Part shown: piece after piece, positions 35,377-43,045 of the stretch
Layout: every line of letters starts with the position of its first letter
How positions within the stretch are numbered: position 1 is the stretch's first letter
Assembly (NCBI GenBank): GCA_049282265.1
Contig: JBAPTR010000288.1
Location: 1-48,508 of the forward strand
Reading direction: 5' to 3'
DNA from: CAYUCJ01 sp049282265
Lineage (GTDB): Bacteria; Desulfobacterota; DSM-4660; Desulfatiglandales; Desulfatiglandaceae
Length of the DNA stretch: 48,508 nucleotides
Made by a program: the position numbers and the translations under genes
The notes under the pieces: model-generated
Told to the model about the DNA's origin: nothing
The model's input: the letters and a program-made list of their open reading frames with translations, nothing else
Databases searched by the model: none

Positions 35377-36834
35377 CTAACCGTGCAGCGACCTGCCCAG
35401 GGCCTTGAAGGAGGCCTCCATCATGATCTCCGGAAGGGTGGGGTGGGCATGGATGGTATCGGCCAGGTCTTCCACGCTTCCTCCCATCTTTATGGCCAGG
35501 GCCGCCTCGGCGATCAGGTCTGTTGCATGGGCCCCCACGATGTGAACCCCCAGGATCCTCCCGTTTTCAGCATCCGACACGATCTTTGCCTGCCCAGCGA
35601 TCTCTCCCATGGCCTGGGCCTTCCCAAGGGCTCGAAAAAGGACGGTATCCGATCGCGCATTGAGACCCGCCGCCTCGGCCTGGGTCTCGGTCAGTCCCAC
35701 ATCGGCAATCTCCGGACTTGAAAAGACCGCACCCGGAACCACCGTGTAGTCCATGGACCTGTCTGCTCCCATGGCGTTTTCAGCGGCAATGTTCCCTTCT
35801 GTCGAAGCCACGTGAGCGAGCATGATCTTTGAAGGCCCCAGGATGTCTCCGATGGCGTAGACGCCGTGCACGGTCGTTTCCATATGTTCATCCACGGCGA
35901 TCCAGCCTTTGGGGTCAGGCTCGAGCCCCAGGTCCCCGAGACCCAGGTCCCCGGTATTGGGTCTTCGCCCGACGCACACCAGGACCTTTTCCGCCTCAAG
36001 GGTGAGGGGTTCTTGGTCCTTGGGGGAAGGGGCTTCCAGAAAGGGGGAAGGCCCCAGGGTTGCAAGGACCCCACTGCCCGTATCCTCAACGGATATTGCC
36101 ACGCGGTTCACATGAAACGCGATCTTGCGCTTTTTCATCTCCCTTGAAAGGATTTTGGAGCAACTCTCATCCACAGAGGGCAGGGGAAGCAGGCGCGACA
36201 GGGCCTCGACCACCGTGACCTTTGAACCCAGGGCCGAAAAGATGGCGGCAAATTCACAGCCGATCACGCCGCCCCCCACGATGATGATGGAATCCGGGAT
36301 TTTCTCCAAAGACAGGGCGTGATCACTTGATAGCACCCTCTCTCCATCAAAGGGAAAGGCGGGTATATCCAGGGGTCGCGTGCCCGTGGCGAGGATCAGC
36401 TTTTCCCAGTTAAGTTCCATGGGTGCTTCTCCCGGTTGCCTGACCTCCACCAGACCGGGTTCCCTTATGACGGCCGTACCGCTCTGATAGCGCACCCCGT
36501 TATGCTGAATGAGCTTCAGAATGCCGTCCCGCTGTGATTGGACGATGGCGCTCTTTCTGGCCATCAAGCGTTCAAGATCCGCCTGGACAGATCCTTTAAC
36601 CTCGATTCCGAAGTCACGCGCCCTGCTGAATTTCTCCAGCAGTTCGGCCGTGGTGACCAGGATTTTGGTGGGGATGCATCCCCAGTTCAGGCAGGTCCCG
36701 CCGATATCCTCCCTTTCCACCAGGGTGACATCGCCGCCGAGCTGGGCCGCACGGATGGCCGCGACGTACCCGCCCGGGCCTGCGCCGATAATGACGATCC
36801 TTGTTTTCAGCGCTTGCGTCGATCCATGGGGCAT
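35377..36834 (-). CDS. lpdA: Dihydrolipoyl dehydrogenase
   Basis: This 485-residue flavoprotein has GAGPGGY (18-24), the redox disulfide GGTCLNWGCIPTK (C48, C53), a second Rossmann motif GGGVIG, VGRRPNT, and the C-terminal active-site base HAHPTLPEIMMEA. It reoxidises the dihydrolipoyl arm of lipoyl proteins with NAD; here the partner is most likely GcvH from the cluster transcribed divergently about 300 bases away. An insertion-like stretch FLEAPSPKDQEPLTLEAEK near residue 268 is longer than usual. It converges with the hydroxylase flavin subunit. Confidence 0.93.
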   Translation of the reverse strand: MPHGSTQALKTRIVIIGAGPGGYVAAIRAAQLGGDVTLVEREDIGGTCLNWGCIPTKILVTTAELLEKFSRARDFGIEVKGSVQADLERLMARKSAIVQSQRDGILKLIQHNGVRYQSGTAVIREPGLVEVRQPGEAPMELNWEKLILATGTRPLDIPAFPFDGERVLSSDHALSLEKIPDSIIIVGGGVIGCEFAAIFSALGSKVTVVEALSRLLPLPSVDESCSKILSREMKKRKIAFHVNRVAISVEDTGSGVLATLGPSPFLEAPSPKDQEPLTLEAEKVLVCVGRRPNTGDLGLGDLGLEPDPKGWIAVDEHMETTVHGVYAIGDILGPSKIMLAHVASTEGNIAAENAMGADRSMDYTVVPGAVFSSPEIADVGLTETQAEAAGLNARSDTVLFRALGKAQAMGEIAGQAKIVSDAENGRILGVHIVGAHATDLIAEAALAIKMGGSVEDLADTIHAHPTLPEIMMEASFKALGRSLHG

Positions 36835-37140
36835 ATCAAACAGCGCCTTTCGGTTTCAGGGTTAACAGGGAGAACTTGGAAACAGCAATTGAGATTCATT
36901 GGATATTTGATTGTGCAAGGCCCTTCTGCGGCAGTCAAGAAAAAAGTTGACTGGTTGCTGGTTTCGACAGTACCGTTTAACTTTATTGACAATTTCTGCA
37001 AAAAAACATATATAAATTCATGTAAAGATAAACCATAAGCAGCTGCTCAGGCTCCCAATCTCAGGGTAAGACGGGAATGCGGCATGACGAACCGGACAAG
37101 CGGGGCATTCTAAATTGCAAGTCCACCATACCATTCTGGG
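36835..37140. promoter_or_regulatory. Shared lpdA / Lrp-gcv control region
   Basis: This divergent gap contains a perfect palindrome CAGTCAA-8-TTGACTG (36932-36953) and a strong sigma-70 promoter for the plus-strand genes, TTGACA (36986-36991), 17 bases, TATATA (37009-37014). A possible lpdA promoter on the minus strand uses TTGACT (complement of 36933-36938) and CACAAT 17 bases further, so the palindrome overlaps its -35. I find no glycine-riboswitch core in the leader. Confidence 0.5.
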
Positions 37141-37146
37141 GTGAAA

Positions 37147-37593
37147 ATGAGGATCGACGAAACCAACATCGGCATCATCAAACAACTTCGTGATGGGAGA
37201 AAATCATTCAAGGCCATTGCCGATTCACTGACTATTACCGAAAATACGGTCAGGACAAGGGTCAAGAAGCTGCAGAAGGAGGGACTGCTGGATATCACCG
37301 CCCTGGTGGATCCGGAAGGCCTCCCCGAGCACAGGCTTGTCATGGTGGGGGTTAAGCTGGACACCATGGAGCTCGTAAAAAAGGGGGAGGAGTTCAGCCG
37401 GCTTAAGGGAGTGGTTTCGGTGGGGGTGGTGACAGGGCGTTTTGATCTCATCTTGACGGTATTATTGAGTGAACAATTCGGTCTTCTTGAGTTTTACTCC
37501 GATGAGGTCTCACGGATAGCAGATGTGCAATCCGTTGAGACTTTCGTGATATACAAGGGCTACAACCTGAAGATTCCCTATGTCCTGCCCTGA
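37147..37593 (+). CDS. Lrp/AsnC family regulator
   Basis: This protein (148 residues from ATG 37147; GTG 37141 is an alternative) has an N-terminal helix-turn-helix (DETNIGIIKQLRDGRKSFKA, then IADSLTITENTVRTRVKKLQ) and a C-terminal RAM ligand domain (residues about 68-145, including VTGRFDLILTVLL). Lrp-type proteins sense amino acids and form octamers on DNA. Its position at the head of the glycine cleavage operon and opposite lpdA makes it the likely local regulator, perhaps responding to glycine. It ends 65 bases before gcvH. Confidence 0.88.
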   Translation: MRIDETNIGIIKQLRDGRKSFKAIADSLTITENTVRTRVKKLQKEGLLDITALVDPEGLPEHRLVMVGVKLDTMELVKKGEEFSRLKGVVSVGVVTGRFDLILTVLLSEQFGLLEFYSDEVSRIADVQSVETFVIYKGYNLKIPYVLP

Positions 37594-37658
37594 TCGTGAG
37601 CCATTTCAATCGCATTGAATCATTCAGAACTATTTTGAGGAGCTAAGGAGGAGCCAAC

Positions 37659-38066
37659 ATGAAAGAAATCACCGAACTGAGTTTTCCTGAAGACGTCCGT
37701 TATACAAAGGATCATGAATGGGGAAAGTCCGTAGACGGCAAGGTGAAGGTCGGCATTTCGGACTACGCGCAGGATCAGCTGGGGGAAATCGTGTTTGTGG
37801 AATTACCCGAGGTAGGGGCCGCCTTCGAAAAGGGAGATGAATTCGGTACGCTCGAATCCGTCAAGGCCGTTTCCGAACTCTACATGCCTGTTGGCGGGGA
37901 AGTGGTCGGCGTCAACTCCCAACTGGAAGATTCCCCGGAGCTGGTCAACAGTGATCCCTATGACGGCGGCTGGATCATTGAGGTGGCAGCGGGTGACGCA
38001 TCCGAGATGGATGGACTCATGGACAAGAGCACGTATGTAGAGGAATTAAAGGGCATTAAACCATGA
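37659..38066 (+). CDS. gcvH: Glycine cleavage system H protein
   Basis: This 135-residue lipoyl carrier has the modification site in TLESVKAVSELYMP with K69, and blocks RYTKDHEWGK and GISDYAQDQLGEIVFVELP. It shuttles the aminomethyl group from the P protein to the T protein and electrons to Lpd. An excellent AAGGAGG site precedes ATG 37659. Its stop overlaps the gcvPA start (ATGA). Its lipoate would be supplied by LipB and LipA encoded downstream. Confidence 0.95.
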   Translation: MKEITELSFPEDVRYTKDHEWGKSVDGKVKVGISDYAQDQLGEIVFVELPEVGAAFEKGDEFGTLESVKAVSELYMPVGGEVVGVNSQLEDSPELVNSDPYDGGWIIEVAAGDASEMDGLMDKSTYVEELKGIKP

Positions 38067-39397
38067 GATACTTTCCCCATACCGATGAAGATATCGCGGC
38101 CATGCTCAAGCTGGTGGGGGTGGGCACCCTGGAGGATCTTTTTTCAACGATCCCTGAGGATTGTCGTCGCAAAAAGGCCCTGTCTCTGCCTGAGGCCATG
38201 ACCGAATGGGATCTCAATCGTCACATGAGGGCCCTTTCCCTGGATATGGCCGCATACCCGGAATACAAGGTCTATCTTGGCGCAGGCAGCTACGAGCATT
38301 ACATCCCGGCGGCCGTTTCCTACCTCCTGGAACGCTCCGAGTTTTCCACGGCCTACACGCCGTATCAGCCGGAGATCAGCCAGGGAACCCTCCAGGCCAT
38401 GTATGAGTATCAGACCCTTGTGGCCAGGCTGCTGGGGATGGATGTGGCCAATGCTTCCATGTATGACGGGGCTTCGGCCTTGGCCGAGGCCTTCAAGATG
38501 AGTTTCAACATCAAGCGCAAAAGGAAAACGCTGGCAATATCCGGCGTGGTAAATCCCCTTTACCGCAGTGTGGTTGAGACCTATTTTGCGCCGACGGAAT
38601 ACCGGGTGGTGGAGCTTCCCTATCTCCAGAACGGCACAACCGATCTTTCGGGCATAGCTGAAATAGAGGAGCTTGCCGCGGTAGCCGTGCAGTCGCCGAA
38701 TTTTTTCGGGTGTCTAGAAGATCTGCAATCTGCCGGTGAAGCGGCCCACCTGAAGGATGCCCTCTTGATTGCCTGTTTTACGGAACCCCTCGCCTACGGG
38801 CTTTTGAGGAATCCGGGCAGCCAGGGCCCGGACATCGCCTGTGGAGAGGGACAAAGCCTCGGGATTCCCCAGTCGTTCGGGGGGCCGGGCCTGGGAATGT
38901 TTGCGGTGAAAAAGGACTATGTGCGCAAGATGCCCGGCCGTCTCGTGGGAAGGACCAAGGACCTGGACGGAAAAGACGGGTTTGTCCTCACACTGGCCAC
39001 ACGTGAGCAGCATATCCGCCGTGAAAAGGCCACATCCAATATCTGTTCCAACCAGGGACTCTGTGCTCTGACGGCCGCCATGTACATGGCATCGGTCGGA
39101 GGAAAAGGCATCCGGGACCTGGCCGGGCTGAACCGTGACAAGGCCGAATACCTCAAGGAGCGGCTCAGGGAAGCGGGTGTAAAGATGGCCTTTGAAACAC
39201 CGACCTTCAATGAATTCGTGGTGCAATTCCCCAAGGGTCTTGAGGCGAAATATGAGGAATTGCTCGGAAAAAAGATCGTCGCCGGCCTGCCGCTCGTACC
39301 GTACTATCCCGAGCTTGCCCACCACTATCTGCTGTGTGTCACGGAGACAAAGACCAGGGACGACCTGGATGCACTGGTCGCGGAGATAACATCATGA
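38063..39397 (+). CDS. gcvPA: Glycine dehydrogenase (decarboxylating) subunit 1
   Basis: This 444-residue protein is the N-terminal half of the two-part glycine decarboxylase (P protein). Landmarks include RYFPHTDEDIAAMLKLVGV, FLGAGSYEHYIPA-type sequence (YLGAGSYEHYIPAAV), YTPYQPEISQGTLQAMYEYQ, NASMYDGASALAEA and GGPGLGMFAVKKDYVRKMPG. It lacks the PLP lysine, which lies in GcvPB, and forms the heterotetramer with it. It overlaps both neighbours by 4 bases. Confidence 0.95.
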   Translation: MRYFPHTDEDIAAMLKLVGVGTLEDLFSTIPEDCRRKKALSLPEAMTEWDLNRHMRALSLDMAAYPEYKVYLGAGSYEHYIPAAVSYLLERSEFSTAYTPYQPEISQGTLQAMYEYQTLVARLLGMDVANASMYDGASALAEAFKMSFNIKRKRKTLAISGVVNPLYRSVVETYFAPTEYRVVELPYLQNGTTDLSGIAEIEELAAVAVQSPNFFGCLEDLQSAGEAAHLKDALLIACFTEPLAYGLLRNPGSQGPDIACGEGQSLGIPQSFGGPGLGMFAVKKDYVRKMPGRLVGRTKDLDGKDGFVLTLATREQHIRREKATSNICSNQGLCALTAAMYMASVGGKGIRDLAGLNRDKAEYLKERLREAGVKMAFETPTFNEFVVQFPKGLEAKYEELLGKKIVAGLPLVPYYPELAHHYLLCVTETKTRDDLDALVAEITS

Positions 39398-40848
39398 AAA
39401 GCGTTCAAGGAACAACCGGGCTCATATTCAATGAGCCCCTGCTCTGGGAAAAGGGGAAAAAGGGCAGATGCGGATTTTCCCTTCCGCGGAGGGATGTGAA
39501 AAAGTATCCCCTGGATAAGCGATTCAAAGGGGATGGACCGGATTTTCCGGATCTAAGCGAAGTGGATGTGGTGCGGCACTTTACCAGACTGTCACAGTGG
39601 AATTACGGTGTAGATTCCGGCATGTACCCGCTCGGTTCCTGTACCATGAAGTACAATCCCAAGTGCAACGAAAAACAGGCTAATCTGGATGGGTTTGCCG
39701 GTGCCCACCCGCTGCTCCCTTCAAGTCTCTCCCAGGGGGCCCTCGGGATGATGTACGAACTGGAGCAATTGCTCGGGGAGATCACCGGCCTTGACGCGGT
39801 GAATCTACAGCCGGCGGCTGGGGCACACGGGGAACTGACCGCCATGCTCATTTTTTCGGCCTGCCACAGGAGCAGGGGATCCCTTCGATCCAAGATCCTG
39901 ATCCCGGACACGGCCCACGGCACAAATCCTTCCAGTTCGGCCCTCTGCGGCTTCCATCCGGTGCCTGTAAAATCAGGCGAGGACGGCATCCTCGCCCCTG
40001 AGACCATTGCCGAGACAATGGATGAAGAGACCGCCGGGATCATGATCACCAACCCCAACACCCTGGGACTTTTTGAAGAAAACATCAAGGAGATCGCAAA
40101 GATCGTGCATTCCAAGGGTGGACTGGTGTATGTGGACGGCGCCAATATGAATGCCGTGATGGGTATGGTGAGCATGGGCGATATCGGAGTGGATGCCATG
40201 CACCTGAACCTCCACAAGACCTTTTCAACGCCCCACGGCGGGGGAGGGCCCGGTTCCGGACCCGTGTGTGTCGCGAAATTCCTGGAGCCCTTTTTGCCCG
40301 TTCCCCGGATCGTCAGGGAAGAAGGCGGTTACACCCTGTCTTATGATTTTCCGGAAACGGTGGGTAAGTTACATGCCTTTTACGGGAACTTCGGCATTCT
40401 CGTCAGGGCCTACAGCTATATCCTGACCATGGGGAAAAACCTGAAAAAGGCCAGTCAGCTTGCGGTCCTGAACGCCAACTATATCAAGGAGAGGCTCAAG
40501 GATGTTTTCTACCTGCCCTATGACAGGCCGTGCATGCATGAATGTGTCTTTACCGACAAAAAACAGCAGGCCGCAAAGATCGCCACCCTTGATGTGGCCA
40601 AACGGTTGATGGACTATGGCTTTCACCCCCCCACCATCTATTTTCCACTGGTGGTTCACGGGGCACTTATGATCGAACCCACCGAGACGGAATCCAGGGA
40701 GGATATCGATCTTTTCATAGAGACCTTGAAGACTATTGCAGGGGAGGCCGAAGAGCATCCGGAACGGCTTCATGAGGCCCCCACGGCTCCTAAAGTGAGG
40801 CGGATGGATGAAACGGCAGCCGCAAGAAAGCCCTGCCTTGCCGGGTAG
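39394..40848 (+). CDS. gcvPB: Glycine dehydrogenase (decarboxylating) subunit 2
   Basis: From ATG 39394 this 484-residue protein is the catalytic half of the P protein. PLP binds the lysine in NLHKTFSTPHGGGGPGSGP (K275). Other blocks are YPLGSCTMKYNPK, LQPAAGAHGELTAML, DTAHGTNPSSSALCGF and ITNPNTLGLFE. It decarboxylates glycine and passes the aminomethyl group to GcvH. The start overlaps the gcvPA stop by ATGA. The last 15 or so residues are alanine/arginine-rich and not family-conserved. Confidence 0.95.
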   Translation: MKSVQGTTGLIFNEPLLWEKGKKGRCGFSLPRRDVKKYPLDKRFKGDGPDFPDLSEVDVVRHFTRLSQWNYGVDSGMYPLGSCTMKYNPKCNEKQANLDGFAGAHPLLPSSLSQGALGMMYELEQLLGEITGLDAVNLQPAAGAHGELTAMLIFSACHRSRGSLRSKILIPDTAHGTNPSSSALCGFHPVPVKSGEDGILAPETIAETMDEETAGIMITNPNTLGLFEENIKEIAKIVHSKGGLVYVDGANMNAVMGMVSMGDIGVDAMHLNLHKTFSTPHGGGGPGSGPVCVAKFLEPFLPVPRIVREEGGYTLSYDFPETVGKLHAFYGNFGILVRAYSYILTMGKNLKKASQLAVLNANYIKERLKDVFYLPYDRPCMHECVFTDKKQQAAKIATLDVAKRLMDYGFHPPTIYFPLVVHGALMIEPTETESREDIDLFIETLKTIAGEAEEHPERLHEAPTAPKVRRMDETAAARKPCLAG

Positions 40849-40849
40849 C

Positions 40850-41569
40850 ATGCCGGTTCCGAGGCCGTGCCTCTGCCTGGAGATCGCCTCCATGGACTAC
40901 GGGGAGGCGTGGGATCTGCAATCCCGCCTGGTAGAGGCCAGGAGGACCGGGGTTCTTCCGGACGACGTGGTCCTCTTTCTGGAACACCCGTCGGTCTTCA
41001 CGCTCGGGCGGAGGGGAGGGAGGGAGAACCTCCTGGTTTCAGAGGCTTTTCTGGAAAGAGCGGGAATACCGGTGGTCCATGTGGAGCGAGGTGGTAACAT
41101 CACATACCATGGACCCGGGCAGATCGTGGGTTATCCCATCCTGGATCTTCGCGGGGCAGGGCTGGATGTGACGGAATACGTAGAACGGCTTGAGGAGATC
41201 ATGATAGGGGTCGCCTCGGACTTCGGGGTCCACGCCTCCCGGGACAGCCGGAACAGGGGGGTTTGGGTAGGCAACAGAAAGCTGGGAAGCATCGGCATAG
41301 CCATAAGACATGGCATTTCTTTTCACGGGCTTGCCTTCAACGTGAATCTCTCTATGGAGCCTTTCGGGTGGATCAATCCCTGCGGTCTAGAGGAGGTGGG
41401 GATGACATCCCTCGAACGGGAGCTTTCCGAAAGGCTCCCCATGGAGCGGGTACTCGAATCCGCGAAGAACCGCATGCAGTCCGTCCTCGGCCTGGCATTC
41501 AAGGCGATCACCTTGCAGGCACTGAAAGAGCTTTTGGGCGGTGCCGGTGATAGCGAAGGGATTTCATGA
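40850..41569 (+). CDS. lipB: Octanoyl transferase LipB
   Basis: This 239-residue enzyme has FTLGRRGGRENL, the motif ERGGNITYHGPGQIVGYPIL, RKLGSIGIAIRHGISFHGLA with the conserved lysine, and INPCGLEEVGMTS with the catalytic cysteine. It moves octanoyl groups from acyl carrier protein to GcvH and other lipoyl domains. I prefer ATG 40850, two bases after the gcvPB stop, because MPVPRPCLCLEI matches typical N-termini; ATG 40808 would add 14 residues overlapping gcvPB. The 3' end overlaps lipA by ATGA. Confidence 0.92.
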   Translation: MPVPRPCLCLEIASMDYGEAWDLQSRLVEARRTGVLPDDVVLFLEHPSVFTLGRRGGRENLLVSEAFLERAGIPVVHVERGGNITYHGPGQIVGYPILDLRGAGLDVTEYVERLEEIMIGVASDFGVHASRDSRNRGVWVGNRKLGSIGIAIRHGISFHGLAFNVNLSMEPFGWINPCGLEEVGMTSLERELSERLPMERVLESAKNRMQSVLGLAFKAITLQALKELLGGAGDSEGIS

Positions 41570-42492
41570 CAGGGACCCATCAAGAGTCCGCGACAAGAAT
41601 GCGAAAACCTGCCTGGTTGAAACGCAGCCTGCCGTCCGGACCGGTCTACGGGGAGACCCGGGCCCTGCTCGACGCCTTCGGGCTTCACACCGTCTGCCAG
41701 GAAGCCCAATGCCCCAACCGGTTCGAGTGCTTTTCCAAGAAAACGGCGACCTTCCTGATCATGGGACCCAAGTGCACACGCAACTGCCGGTTCTGTTCCG
41801 TCGACTCGGGACCCGCCGGCCCCCCCGATCCCGAAGAGCCGGTCCGGGTGGCCCGGGCGGCCCGGGACATGGGGCTTCGATATGTGGTGGTGACCTCCGT
41901 CACCAGGGACGACCTCCCTGATGGGGGCGCCCACCTCTTCGCCGGGACCATAAGGGAGATTCGCAGTCGCATCGATCAGGTCCATGTGGAGGTCCTGATC
42001 CCCGACTTCAAGGGTGACGAAAGCAGCCTGGTTATTGTCCTTGATGCCCAACCGGATGTCCTCAACCACAATATTGAAACAGTGCCGCGTCTCTACGGCC
42101 TGGTTCGGCCGGAAGCCGACTATCAACGTTCGCTCACCCTCCTGTCAAGTGCCCATAATCACAACGCCTCTATCCCCCTGAAGTCGGGCATTATGCTGGG
42201 AGTGGGAGAAAAGCCCGTTGAAATCCGAGAGACCCTTCAGGATGTTCATGATTCAGGATGCCGGATCGTGACCATAGGGCAATACCTCCAGCCTTCCAGA
42301 TACCATCTCCCTGTAGACCGGTTTGTGCACCCCGAGGAATTTGAGGGCTGGAGAAAAACGGCGCTCGAAATGGGCTTCAAGCAGGTTTTCAGCGGCCCAT
42401 TTGTGAGAAGTTCCTATAATGCCGGAGAGATGTACTCTGCGATCTCTTCAAAAACCCGCCTGGAAGCGGCTGAGTATGGAGGTCCCACATGA
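41566..42492 (+). CDS. lipA: Lipoyl synthase
   Basis: This 308-residue radical SAM enzyme has the auxiliary-cluster motif C44-x4-C49-x5-C55 (CQEAQCPNRFEC), the radical SAM motif C70-x3-C74-x2-C77 (CTRNCRFC), and the C-terminal RSSYNAGE whose serine ligates the auxiliary cluster. It inserts two sulfurs into the octanoyl arm, destroying the auxiliary cluster as sulfur source. It is coupled to lipB upstream and to the ACT gene downstream by 4-base overlaps, so GcvH is made, octanoylated and lipoylated from one transcript. Confidence 0.95.
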   Translation: MTGTHQESATRMRKPAWLKRSLPSGPVYGETRALLDAFGLHTVCQEAQCPNRFECFSKKTATFLIMGPKCTRNCRFCSVDSGPAGPPDPEEPVRVARAARDMGLRYVVVTSVTRDDLPDGGAHLFAGTIREIRSRIDQVHVEVLIPDFKGDESSLVIVLDAQPDVLNHNIETVPRLYGLVRPEADYQRSLTLLSSAHNHNASIPLKSGIMLGVGEKPVEIRETLQDVHDSGCRIVTIGQYLQPSRYHLPVDRFVHPEEFEGWRKTALEMGFKQVFSGPFVRSSYNAGEMYSAISSKTRLEAAEYGGPT

Positions 42493-43025
42493 AAAAAAGA
42501 TTCATAATGACTGCCTTTGGCAAAGATCGCCCCGGTATCCTCGCCGAGGTTTCTCAAGTGGTCTATGAAAACGGTTGCAACCTGGAAGACTCGACCATGA
42601 CCATCCTTGCCGACGAATTTGCCATGATTCTGCTGCTGGAGGGACGGGAGGAAGGTCAGTTGGAAAAACGACTTCTAAGTGATTGCCGAAGGCTTGAGAG
42701 GGAAAAGGGGATCTCGGCATTTGTCCATGAGGTGGTAGGCGAAAAGAGGACGGCGCAGAAAGAAACCTCCCTTTACGTCCTGCGCGTCGAGGGCCTTGAC
42801 CAGGCCGGGATTGTGTACAAGATCAGCCGGTATCTGGCTGATCACCACATCAATGTATCAAACCTGAATTCCAGGATGGATTATTCCCCTGACAGCGGCG
42901 CTGCCATCTATACCATGGAAATCCAGATCGAGGTCCCGGCGGGGATGACTGAAAATGACCTGGATAGCGGCCTGACCCAGGTTGGAAACGCATTGAATGT
43001 GGATATCTCCCTTGTGAAACAATAA
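42489..43025 (+). CDS. ACT-domain protein, GcvR-like
   Basis: This 178-residue protein has two ACT domains, one opening RFIMTAFGKDRPGILAEVSQ (4-23) and one opening YVLRVEGLDQAGIVYKISRY (about 95-114). This is the build of GcvR, the glycine-sensing partner that controls glycine cleavage in E. coli. No DNA-binding domain is present, so it would act through another protein; the Lrp-type regulator at the head of the operon is a candidate partner (inference). It overlaps the lipA stop by 4 bases and ends the operon. Confidence 0.85.
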   Translation: MKKRFIMTAFGKDRPGILAEVSQVVYENGCNLEDSTMTILADEFAMILLLEGREEGQLEKRLLSDCRRLEREKGISAFVHEVVGEKRTAQKETSLYVLRVEGLDQAGIVYKISRYLADHHINVSNLNSRMDYSPDSGAAIYTMEIQIEVPAGMTENDLDSGLTQVGNALNVDISLVKQ

Positions 43026-43045
43026 GGCTCATCCCAACGGCCTCT

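Noticed and set aside
36835..37140. Glycine riboswitch ahead of the gcv operon
   Set aside because: I looked for the conserved glycine aptamer core in both this gap and the 65 bases before gcvH and did not find it.
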